This document shows, piece by piece, positions 1 to 6,533 of a stretch of DNA of 7,964 nt. Every line of letters begins with the position of its first letter. The first letter of the stretch is position 1. The notes below the pieces were generated by a model. That model saw only the letters and a list, made by a program, of their open reading frames with translations, made no database searches and had not been told where the DNA came from. The DNA is from Deltaproteobacteria bacterium (lineage in GTDB: Bacteria > Desulfobacterota > Desulfobacteria > Desulfobacterales > C00003060), in NCBI GenBank assembly GCA_019309815.1, contig JAFDFO010000090.1:1-7964 (forward strand), in the 5' to 3' direction. The position numbers and the translations under genes were made by a program.

Positions 1-1
1 G

Positions 2-256
2 GCGCGGAAGCGGGTGGCTGAGCTCGAAAAAGAAGACCTTTGCGGCTTTGTCTTTAAGCGGAATTCTCCGAGCTGCGGAGTGCAACAAGTAGAGGTCTAC
101 AACGAAAAAGGGATACCCGCTAAGGAAGGAGTAGGCATTTTTGCACGGCTATTCATGAAACACTTTCCCCTGCTCCCGGTTGAGGATGAAGAAAGACTCC
201 AGGACGCCAAGGTTCGAGAGGATTTCATTGAGAGGTGCCGGAAGGCGGCTCTTTGA
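2..256 (+). CDS. DUF523 / TudS-family protein, 3' part (5' end outside window)
   Basis: This is the C-terminal 84 residues of a DUF523-type protein, a family that includes the thiouracil desulfurase TudS, in which three cysteines hold a [4Fe-4S] cluster. The reading frame is open to the left edge. A GTG at 14 could serve as a start, but it would remove the N-terminal half of the family fold, so I treat the gene as 5'-truncated by the window. The diagnostic motif is Phe-Lys-x-x-Ser-Pro-Ser-Cys-Gly, whose cysteine is the expected late cluster ligand. It is followed by Gly-Ile-Phe-Ala and a Leu-Pro-Val-Glu-x-Glu-x-Arg-Leu segment. That second segment resembles the DUF523 half of DUF523-DUF1722 (YbgA-like) proteins, yet this protein stops about where DUF1722 would begin. 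It converges on the minus-strand gene train and is probably unrelated to it. The family call is from memory of motifs; the substrate is unknown. Confidence 0.8.
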   Translation, partial: ARKRVAELEKEDLCGFVFKRNSPSCGVQQVEVYNEKGIPAKEGVGIFARLFMKHFPLLPVEDEERLQDAKVREDFIERCRKAAL

Positions 257-275
257 ATATCTTTTTTTGCTTTTC

Positions 276-311
276 ACTTGAACCCTTGGACCCTCGACCC
301 CTTGAATCCTT
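276..311. repeat. 8-bp tandem repeat, about 4.5 degenerate copies, in convergent spacer
   Basis: The units read ACTTGAAC, CCTTGGAC, CCTCGACC and CCTTGAAT, then a partial CCTT, giving a consensus close to CCTTGAAC. They occupy most of the 67-bp gap between two converging genes. Copies differ at one to three positions but keep an exact 8-bp period. No stem-loop followed by a T run was found here on either strand, so it does not look like a Rho-independent terminator. From memory, similar TTGAACCC-type runs are common between genes in deltaproteobacterial genomes; their function is not known to me. Confidence 0.75.
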
Positions 312-323
312 CAGTTGTTTTTC

Positions 324-2618
324 CTATCTCCGCAGGGCTTTTAGAAAGTCGTGTCCGATGGGTTCGGAGGGATGTTTTTCCACCATCTGACGTGCGATGC
401 CCTCTGCCTTTTCCAGCTGACCTCTTTTCATGTAGTAATTAGCCAGCACGTAAAGATAATCCAGATTGTCAGGCGCAAGCTCCAGCGCTCGCTGTAGTGC
501 TGCTTCGGCTTTGGCATCCTGTTTAAGGTAATCCAGGATCAACCCCAAATTGTACTGAATCCGGTCTCGCTCCGGAAGCCCCTTGGCAGCCCTCTCCAAG
601 TATACCGCGGCTTCCTCATATTGCTCCATCTCTCCCAGCAAGAGCCCTAAGGAATAGGCAGCATCATATACCTCCGGGTGGGCCTCCGTAACCTCGCGAA
701 GCAGGACTTCCGCCTTATCATTTTCTTTCCTCTGATAGTACAACATGGCGAGGTTCACCTTGGGGGGGTAGGACAGCTCATCAATGCGGATAGCTGCCTG
801 GTAGTTCCGGATGGCTTCTTCCGGCCGATTCAAGGCAGCATAGATATTCCCCAGATTGAAACGTCCAAAGGCGAAATCCGCAGAGTACTCCATAGAGGTT
901 TCGAATTCATTCAGGGCAACCTCGAACACTTTTCGTTCGTCAGGGGTCAGGAGGTTTGAGGGTTGTCCGGCCAGACGCTGGGCAGCTTCCATTCGAACAG
1001 CCTTCACAGGATCATAGAGCAGAGGAGCAATCATCCGGACAAAATCCTTCTCCTCGCTGAGATTGAGCCTCTCGATGGCGGTTCGACGGATGAGTGCCTC
1101 ATCATCCATCAGGGCCAGCTGGAATGCATCGGTTGTGTCGGCTCCGGGATATTCGGTCAGGAGAGACAGGGCCGTGGCCCGGACAATCACCGGATAGAGT
1201 GGGTCCCCGGCCAGCCGTATCAGTGCTTCCCGGTCCTTGGGCAGACTCTTTCGTCCATCCTCAATAGTTCTCGCATAATGGGATCTTCGCCCCGGGCCAT
1301 ACCACTTTGTTATGTACTCGTCGGACCACTTGTCGGTTTTATCAATGTGACAGCGGCTACAACCATTCGGCGTATCCAGTTTCACGCTGAGGTCGGGACG
1401 TGGAATCCGAATGCTGTGGTCCGGCCGGTAATCGATGACCATGTACTTACGGCCGGGCATGTGGCACCCAACACACTCGGCACCTGTGCCGACCTCAAAG
1501 AGTACTTTCCCGTTAGCAGACTTGATTGGCTCGCCCTTTTCTCCCTTTTTCTTGTGGAAGTGATGTGCTTTGGTGTCGTACTCACCGGCCCGATGGCACT
1601 GGAGACACAGATCGTTTCCTTCCTTCAGCAGTTTGGCGGTGTGCACATCGTGGCAGTCACTGCATCGCACATCCCGATGGTACATCTTGCTCTGTGTGAA
1701 CGACCCGTAGACGTAAACCTCTTCTAAAATCTGCCCATCTGAAAAATAGAGGCCTTGGGCGAGAAGCGTCGGGAGCAAGCTGTCCAGAAGATCGGGTTCC
1801 GCGTGAGTGTAGTCCCCAAGCGCTGCGCGCCGGGAATGACATGGTGCGCACAACTCCACCAGGGCCCTCGAGCCGAGTTGAGATGTTTTCACCATCAGCT
1901 CGTAGTTTTCTACCTGAGGCCTGGCCATGTCCGGCAGTTCTGCCCATTCCATATGCCGCGAACCTGGGCCGTGACAGGCTTCGCAGCCCACATCAATGTC
2001 TGACCAGGTGGTTTGATACGTGTCGGAATCAGGATCGTAATTCTTTTTCAGGTTGGTCGAATGACATTCCGCACACATGCCGTTCCAGTTCTGTCCGGCA
2101 TTGGTCCAGTGAAGCCAGTCTTTGAAATCAGGCGAGTCATCGGGATAAAGATGATACCATTTCTTTTTTTCCACATCCCAGGCAATGGGAAGACACTGCC
2201 ACCGACCCCCTGGAAATGGGACAAGGTACTGCTGGAGAGGGTACCAGCCGAACGTGTGCGTGACTTCGAATTCACTCATCTCACCGCCCGGCCCTTGTGT
2301 GAAAACAAAGTACTGTCCATCCTTACGATAGAACCGCGACTCCACATCGTGTATCTCAAACACGGCGTTGTCAAAATCTCCTAAAACCGTCTTTTCGTTT
2401 GCCACATCCATGGCATGGTCGTGGTGGGAGTCCAACCATTTGTCGTACTCCTTCTTGTGACAGTCCAAACACTTCTTGCTCCCCACGAATTCGGCTATTG
2501 GCTGCACAGATACCTTCTCTCCCCTGGGACAAATGACCTTAACCTTCAGGACGTAGAGAGGTATCGTCAGAACGATGATGACAGTTGCAATGAACCCCGT
2601 GAGTTTCCAGCGTCTCAT
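324..2618 (-). CDS. Octaheme cytochrome c with HEAT-like and TPR repeats
   Basis: A 764-residue multiheme cytochrome c, probably exported and held at the outer face of the inner membrane. An N-terminal hydrophobic segment (about residues 7-25) follows Arg-Arg-Trp-Lys and has no clear signal peptidase site, so it may stay as an anchor. Eight CxxCH heme sites start at Cys50, 182, 212, 257, 319, 338, 382 and 420. The first sits in a Gly-Ser-x-x-Cys...Trp-x-x-Ser-His context typical of cytochrome c554-like multiheme proteins. Residues 463-556 form HEAT-like helical repeats, and about 582-751 form five TPR units, which suggests protein-protein contact. The gene is last in the train, 51 bp after the Rieske gene. 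It is the only c-type cytochrome seen, so it may accept electrons from the Rieske/cytochrome b core. The ATG at 2618 has only a weak ribosome binding site. An enzymatic role (for example nitrogen or sulfur oxyanion chemistry) cannot be excluded. Confidence 0.93.
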   Translation of the reverse strand: MRRWKLTGFIATVIIVLTIPLYVLKVKVICPRGEKVSVQPIAEFVGSKKCLDCHKKEYDKWLDSHHDHAMDVANEKTVLGDFDNAVFEIHDVESRFYRKDGQYFVFTQGPGGEMSEFEVTHTFGWYPLQQYLVPFPGGRWQCLPIAWDVEKKKWYHLYPDDSPDFKDWLHWTNAGQNWNGMCAECHSTNLKKNYDPDSDTYQTTWSDIDVGCEACHGPGSRHMEWAELPDMARPQVENYELMVKTSQLGSRALVELCAPCHSRRAALGDYTHAEPDLLDSLLPTLLAQGLYFSDGQILEEVYVYGSFTQSKMYHRDVRCSDCHDVHTAKLLKEGNDLCLQCHRAGEYDTKAHHFHKKKGEKGEPIKSANGKVLFEVGTGAECVGCHMPGRKYMVIDYRPDHSIRIPRPDLSVKLDTPNGCSRCHIDKTDKWSDEYITKWYGPGRRSHYARTIEDGRKSLPKDREALIRLAGDPLYPVIVRATALSLLTEYPGADTTDAFQLALMDDEALIRRTAIERLNLSEEKDFVRMIAPLLYDPVKAVRMEAAQRLAGQPSNLLTPDERKVFEVALNEFETSMEYSADFAFGRFNLGNIYAALNRPEEAIRNYQAAIRIDELSYPPKVNLAMLYYQRKENDKAEVLLREVTEAHPEVYDAAYSLGLLLGEMEQYEEAAVYLERAAKGLPERDRIQYNLGLILDYLKQDAKAEAALQRALELAPDNLDYLYVLANYYMKRGQLEKAEGIARQMVEKHPSEPIGHDFLKALRR

Positions 2619-2669
2619 AAAGAGTAACCGTTATATGTTTGAGCTATCGTACGCATCGCGAGAAAGCGA

Positions 2670-3188
2670 TCAGGTTGGATAGACCACCTGTTCTTGCTTA
2701 AATTCTGACCTTTTGACAGGTCTGCCGGTATTGACTTTCACAATGTTGTTCTCAATGGCCACAGGATAGATGTCAAGCGCCCGGGGCGCCGGCGGGCTGA
2801 TCACCTCTCCCCGAATGTCAAAGGCCGATCCATGGCATGGACAGGCAAATTTCTTTTCCTTGTCCTTCCAGGGCACGGTACAGCCCAGATGCGTGCACTT
2901 TCGGGACACGGCCAGAAACCCCCCGTCTTCCAAACGACAGAGATAGAATCTGCCCCTTACAAAGGCCGTGACAGAATTAACGGCAAACTTCTCTGCAGGA
3001 CCAGCTTCAACAATTGCTTCACCCGTCCCCTTCTCTTGCCGGGGTTTTCCTCCCCGGAGATATGCCACGACCAGGCTTGTAAACTCCATCAGAGCAACGA
3101 TCCCAAGCCCGACCCATAGCCAGGTCAAGAAGCTCCTGCGAGTAACTTCGCCTTGATCGGTTGTCTCTCTTTTCGGTCTATTCTTCAT
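2670..3188 (-). CDS. Rieske [2Fe-2S] protein of a bc-type complex
   Basis: The high-potential Fe-S subunit that takes one electron from quinol at the Qo site and passes it to a c-type cytochrome. From the ATG at 3188 the protein has 172 residues. A twin-arginine signal (Thr-Arg-Arg-Ser-Phe-Leu, residues 16-21) leads into a hydrophobic stretch at about 22-44 that is expected to remain as the membrane anchor. The cluster motifs are complete: Cys-Thr-His-Leu-Gly-Cys at 98-103 and Cys-Pro-Cys-His-Gly-Ser at 116-121. Cys98, His100, Cys116 and His119 are the expected ligands, and Cys103 and Cys118 the expected disulfide. A proline-rich loop (Ser-Pro-Pro-Ala-Pro) follows. A TTG at 3209 in the same frame would add seven residues and overlap the cytochrome b stop. 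I prefer the ATG, 13 bp past that stop; neither has a strong ribosome binding site, so translational coupling is likely. Confidence 0.95.
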   Translation of the reverse strand: MKNRPKRETTDQGEVTRRSFLTWLWVGLGIVALMEFTSLVVAYLRGGKPRQEKGTGEAIVEAGPAEKFAVNSVTAFVRGRFYLCRLEDGGFLAVSRKCTHLGCTVPWKDKEKKFACPCHGSAFDIRGEVISPPAPRALDIYPVAIENNIVKVNTGRPVKRSEFKQEQVVYPT

Positions 3189-3201
3189 TTCATCACACGA
3201 G

Positions 3202-4599
3202 TTAAACAAACGGCCAAGATAGAGTCATTCCCGAGCCTCGAAACCAGATTCCCGTTAGGGTTAAGATGATGAAGATGGTCAGAAAGAGAACGAATATCAT
3301 CTGAACAGCCTCGTTTCTATTGGCCGAGTACCTGCTTTTCATGATGCGGTGGAATCCCCAGACACCGACCATGATCATAACGAGTGGGACCAGTCCATTG
3401 CTGATAACGGGCGGCACAACAGGCATCAATGCTGTTAGATCCACAATGTACTCGTCTAAGAGAATGCCGAGTGGCGTCGCAACAATAGCGACAACAACGG
3501 CAACGAGCGCCATCTTCCGCCCCTTCAAAGAGACAAACCACACACCTGCCGCATTCGTGGGATAACGAATATAGGGAATACTAACCAGACCAAACACCAG
3601 CAGAGAAGGGATGACCACAAGGGCAAACAAAGGATGGAAGTGCATCAGGATTTCCTGAAACCCCATAAAATACCATGGAGCCTTTGTAGGATTCGGGCTC
3701 AGTCCCGGGTTGGCCTTGGCACCAAGTGGTGAATCAAAGAGGAGAGCAATAACGAGAATAGAGGCAATGAGGACCAGCGCTACCACAATCTCGCGCAGGA
3801 TCAAGTCCGGAATTGTGGGGGCTGTCTCGGTGCGGCGCGTAATGTTCTCCGCAGGCCTTCGAGGAATGACAAGCCCGCCGGCTTTTCGCACCCGCCAGAA
3901 GTGAAACCCCATGAGAATGATAATGCAGGGCGGAAGGACAGCCGTGTGGATTGCGTAGAACAGAAAGAGTGTTGCCGGCCCAATCTCCCCGCCCCCGCTA
4001 ATCAAATCGCGGAGCGGATCACCCACAAGGGGAACGTATTCGAGCATCCCGGTACAGATAGTGATCGCCCAGTAGGCAAGTTGGTCCCAGGGAAGAAGAT
4101 ACCCAGTGAAATTTGAAAGCAGGACAGTGGCAAACAGGCCAAGGCCGAAGATCCAGTTGAACTGGCGAGGAGGATGAAAGGCACTGGTGAAAAAGACGCG
4201 CAGGAAATGCAGGAAGACAACGATCAGAAGCAGATTGGCACTCCAGTGGTGAATATTTCGGATGAGCTGACCGAACGGAACCTCGTTTTGCAGCCGAACA
4301 ATGGAATCGTAAGCCTTGCCCGGAAATGGCTCGTAAGCAAACTTGAGAAGGAGTCCTGTCCCCATCAACGTGAACGCCAGGACCACGGCCATCCCGCCAA
4401 GGCCCCACGTGAGCGTGAACCTCAGGGTGCGCTCCGGAACCGTTCTCGGCCGGAAATGAAGAATCAGGCTGTTGAAAAAACGCTTGTAGCCGCGAGGCTT
4501 CTCTGATGGCTTCGCCATTCCCGGGAAAATGGAGTACCAAATGCGTCGAACCAGGTTGTGCTTTTCCCCCGCTGAATGATTCTGCTGCATGGGCGTCAT
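3202..4599 (-). CDS. Cytochrome b (fused b6/subunit IV type) of a Rieske/cytochrome b complex
   Basis: The membrane core of a quinol:cytochrome c oxidoreductase, 465 residues. The N-terminal half (about 55-245) matches cytochrome b6: four helices, heme ligand pairs His117/His131 and His218/His233, and a Leu-Pro-Trp-Asp-Gln segment at 169-173. The second pair is 15 residues apart, as in b6 rather than mitochondrial-type b (14). The C-terminal half (about 262-380) matches subunit IV, so both parts are fused in one chain. The Qo motif is Ala-Pro-Trp-Tyr (307-310) in place of Pro-Glu-Trp-Tyr. The position matching b6 Cys35, which binds heme ci, is Gly66. I count nine helices; the last (about 432-452) ends in Arg-Gly-Ser-Gly...Trp-Pro-Phe. 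The ATG at 4590 is better placed than 4599 relative to an upstream GGA and could be the true start. The Rieske gene follows at once. Confidence 0.95.
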   Translation of the reverse strand: MTPMQQNHSAGEKHNLVRRIWYSIFPGMAKPSEKPRGYKRFFNSLILHFRPRTVPERTLRFTLTWGLGGMAVVLAFTLMGTGLLLKFAYEPFPGKAYDSIVRLQNEVPFGQLIRNIHHWSANLLLIVVFLHFLRVFFTSAFHPPRQFNWIFGLGLFATVLLSNFTGYLLPWDQLAYWAITICTGMLEYVPLVGDPLRDLISGGGEIGPATLFLFYAIHTAVLPPCIIILMGFHFWRVRKAGGLVIPRRPAENITRRTETAPTIPDLILREIVVALVLIASILVIALLFDSPLGAKANPGLSPNPTKAPWYFMGFQEILMHFHPLFALVVIPSLLVFGLVSIPYIRYPTNAAGVWFVSLKGRKMALVAVVVAIVATPLGILLDEYIVDLTALMPVVPPVISNGLVPLVMIMVGVWGFHRIMKSRYSANRNEAVQMIFVLFLTIFIILTLTGIWFRGSGMTLSWPFV

Positions 4600-4611
4600 T
4601 TCCGTACGGAC

Positions 4612-5082
4612 CTATTTCGTCCTGACAAATATGACATCAAAGGTCTGGTTCAGGGCCGCCTGAAAGTAGGTCCCGCTCAGGAGGTCACGTTGTGGATCAT
4701 AGGTGAGAGTATAGCTGGATCCCGGGTACCCCACGTCTTTGAGTTCAACGAAAACCCTTACTGCATCTCCTCTGTGTGAGGCCTCGGCCAGCGATACATT
4801 GATGGGGTTGGGATTAAAGTAGCCTGCATCCATTCTACCGTTGGCACCAATACTTCGGATCTCAATAATGTAGCCACCATCCGGCCGGAGCCATCGGCCC
4901 ACTATCTTTTCGAGATCGACCTTGGCCTCCTTGGCCGGGTCGGAGACTCCTGAAATGGCCGGTTCCTTTTTCCCTTCTTGTACGTTATTCTTCCCAACGT
5001 AAAAGACCAAGACAGCAACCACCACTACGACTGTGGCCACGACAGCAAGAATGAGAATCCCTTTTCGCTTTTCATGAAACAT
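4612..5082 (-). CDS. Small membrane-anchored beta-rich protein, function unknown
   Basis: A 156-residue protein that I cannot assign to a named family. It starts with a short basic stretch (His-Glu-Lys-Arg-Lys), then one strongly hydrophobic helix (about 9-29), a charged linker rich in Lys and Glu (31-57), and a compact domain at about 58-156. That domain opens with Gly-Arg-Trp-Leu-Arg-Pro-Asp-Gly-Gly-Tyr and alternates hydrophobic and polar residues as in a beta sandwich or lipocalin-like barrel. It ends with Gly-Thr-Tyr-Phe-Gln-Ala-Ala and Phe-Asp-Val-Ile-Phe-Val. There are no cysteines, so no heme or Fe-S site. The anchor and basic N-terminus suggest a periplasmic domain tethered to the inner membrane. 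It lies 12 bp upstream of cytochrome b, so an accessory role in the bc-type complex is a reasonable guess. The start is supported by a well-spaced AGAGG. Confidence 0.85.
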   Translation of the reverse strand: MFHEKRKGILILAVVATVVVVVAVLVFYVGKNNVQEGKKEPAISGVSDPAKEAKVDLEKIVGRWLRPDGGYIIEIRSIGANGRMDAGYFNPNPINVSLAEASHRGDAVRVFVELKDVGYPGSSYTLTYDPQRDLLSGTYFQAALNQTFDVIFVRTK

Positions 5083-5088
5083 GGCAGG

Positions 5089-5093
5089 CCTCT
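5089..5093 (-). promoter_or_regulatory. Ribosome binding site (AGAGG) of the small anchored protein
   Basis: AGAGG lies six bases before the ATG at 5082 on the minus strand. It is the clearest Shine-Dalgarno sequence in the gene train and fixes the start of the 156-residue protein. The 38-bp spacer it sits in holds no terminator-like hairpin, in keeping with read-through from the porin gene. Confidence 0.65.
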
Positions 5094-5120
5094 GTGTTTC
5101 GTAAGCGTTCCTCTATACCG

Positions 5121-6533
5121 TTACAAAAGAAACTGGTAACGTACCTGGAAGATGTTTGCCCTTCCATTTTCGATGGGAGGAAGTGCCCGATCTTGAACAT
5201 ATGCATGAATGTAGTTAAACATCACTCGAGTTTTTAGACTGTGGTACCAATTCAACCCTGCGGTGAAATTGCTTTCTCTCCCTCCATCTATGTTGCCATC
5301 ATTCAAGTCCACATAGGAGTGCCGTAACGCAAGCTCCCAGGCCCCCCACTCGCCTTTCAAGGGACGAAACTGATGTTGTGGCTCAATCTCTTCAAAAACG
5401 CCGATTGCTTTATTATATCCTCGCTGTTCCCCGGTAATGAACCAACTCACATACGCGTAATATCCCCAGAAATTCGGGTCACCTTCCGCGTCCGCATCTG
5501 TTGAAACAAAGAAACACTCTCCTTGAAAAGACAATGGCCCATACACCATCGCCAATTCCGCATTTACCGTATCCCGCCTTTTGCCAGGGATAGAGCCCGT
5601 ATCCGCCAGCCTGTCGTCCGTGAGGCGTGACTCGGGCCTTGTTCGAAACTGCATGGGAGTATCACTATCCGCGTCACGAGGTCCGTAGCTCCCGCCAAGG
5701 CCGAGATGCAGCATTCTCTTGCCATTTTCCTCATATACGGGAACACCGAAGATTCGAGCCGTTAAGTCGAACCCATTGGCATTACTTATTTGATCTGCAC
5801 CATCCCCCGCAGTCGAAAAAGAACCCGTATTCAAGAAAACCCCCGCTCCCCAGTTTATCCATTTGTCCGGGTTCAAACTGTCGTACCTGATGCCTATGTT
5901 GCGACCACTACTAAACGCCTGGATGGGCAATGCCCTTTCCATAAAGGAAATCCAGCCGAGGCTGGTGAGATATTCCAGTGACAACGGTTCTTTCATATTG
6001 CCGATTTTGATTTTCCTGAGGTAGGGATTTTTGAAGTAGCGGATCCAGACGTCCTGAATGTCTCTAACGTTGGCGAAATCGAATTCTACTTTGAAATCTA
6101 CAGTGTCGTAGATCAACCCATATGTAGAAACGGTCAATTTGCGAAAATCTATATTGCTGCCGTCCAGATCAGGGAAGGCGTTTTGTAGTTCATCATCAGC
6201 ATCAATATAACCGCCGTCGACCATAATCTTTCCGGTGATCTTAAGCCTGAGGTTTTTTTCGCGGCTGTCTATGTTAAGGCCGTCTTTCCAGTAGACGTGA
6301 TAGCCGATGAGCGGTCCGGTTACTCCCTTTTCCAGTGTTTCCGAGTAGACTTTGTATATGGAATCCAGCTTTTCGGTTTCCTGGGAGTCTGCTAGGACGC
6401 GGCTGCTGGTGTTTAAGATAAGAAAACAGACTGCGAACACAATGACATGGACAAAACCTTTTGACCGTGTTCTTCTGAATCTATGTTTGCCTGCAGTTTT
6501 CAAGAGCTCAAGCTTTCGGTTGCCCAAATGCAT
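5121..6533 (-). CDS. Phosphate-selective porin O/P-type outer-membrane porin
   Basis: A beta-barrel porin of the OprP/OprO type, 470 residues from the ATG at 6533. A signal peptide is clear: a basic region (Arg-Phe-Arg-Arg-Thr-Arg-Ser-Lys), a hydrophobic core at about 26-45 and a Val-Leu-Ala|Asp cleavage site after residue 48, leaving a mature protein of about 422 residues. The family-typical block Gly-Asn-Met-Lys-Glu-Pro...Phe-Met-Glu-Arg-Ala-Leu-Pro lies at 178-203. The second half shows alternating aromatic strands and ends in a barrel-like strand with Tyr-Gln-Phe-Leu-Leu. The frame stays open to 6740, but that extension runs across the upstream gene and has the composition of a shadow. 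A TTG at 6503, four bases past the upstream stop, would give a neater 38-residue signal peptide and is a real alternative. Substrate selectivity cannot be read from the sequence; related porins pass phosphate, polyphosphate or other anions. Confidence 0.88.
   Translation of the reverse strand: MHLGNRKLELLKTAGKHRFRRTRSKGFVHVIVFAVCFLILNTSSRVLADSQETEKLDSIYKVYSETLEKGVTGPLIGYHVYWKDGLNIDSREKNLRLKITGKIMVDGGYIDADDELQNAFPDLDGSNIDFRKLTVSTYGLIYDTVDFKVEFDFANVRDIQDVWIRYFKNPYLRKIKIGNMKEPLSLEYLTSLGWISFMERALPIQAFSSGRNIGIRYDSLNPDKWINWGAGVFLNTGSFSTAGDGADQISNANGFDLTARIFGVPVYEENGKRMLHLGLGGSYGPRDADSDTPMQFRTRPESRLTDDRLADTGSIPGKRRDTVNAELAMVYGPLSFQGECFFVSTDADAEGDPNFWGYYAYVSWFITGEQRGYNKAIGVFEEIEPQHQFRPLKGEWGAWELALRHSYVDLNDGNIDGGRESNFTAGLNWYHSLKTRVMFNYIHAYVQDRALPPIENGRANIFQVRYQFLL

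Noticed and set aside
236..268. Short GC stem (GCCG/CGGC) near the end of the DUF523 gene followed by seven T, as its terminator.
   Set aside because: The stem is four base pairs, lies inside the coding region, and is separated from the T run by about 12 bases.
963..1727. A 254-codon open frame on the plus strand.
   Set aside because: It is antisense to the octaheme gene, where the minus strand carries several of the eight CxxCH sites; the plus-strand product shows no known motif.
2523..2544. Cys30 of the octaheme cytochrome as a lipoprotein attachment site.
   Set aside because: The residues before it (Lys-Val-Ile) do not fit a lipobox, which needs a small residue directly before the cysteine.
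2655..2670. Inverted repeat ATCGC/GCGAT with a six-base loop right after the Rieske gene, as a terminator.
   Set aside because: The stem is only five base pairs and no T run follows on the minus strand; at most it is a weak RNA hairpin between two co-transcribed genes.
5083..5120. Spacer between porin and small anchored protein as a separate promoter region.
   Set aside because: Only 38 bp, with no recognisable -35/-10 pair; it holds just a ribosome binding site.
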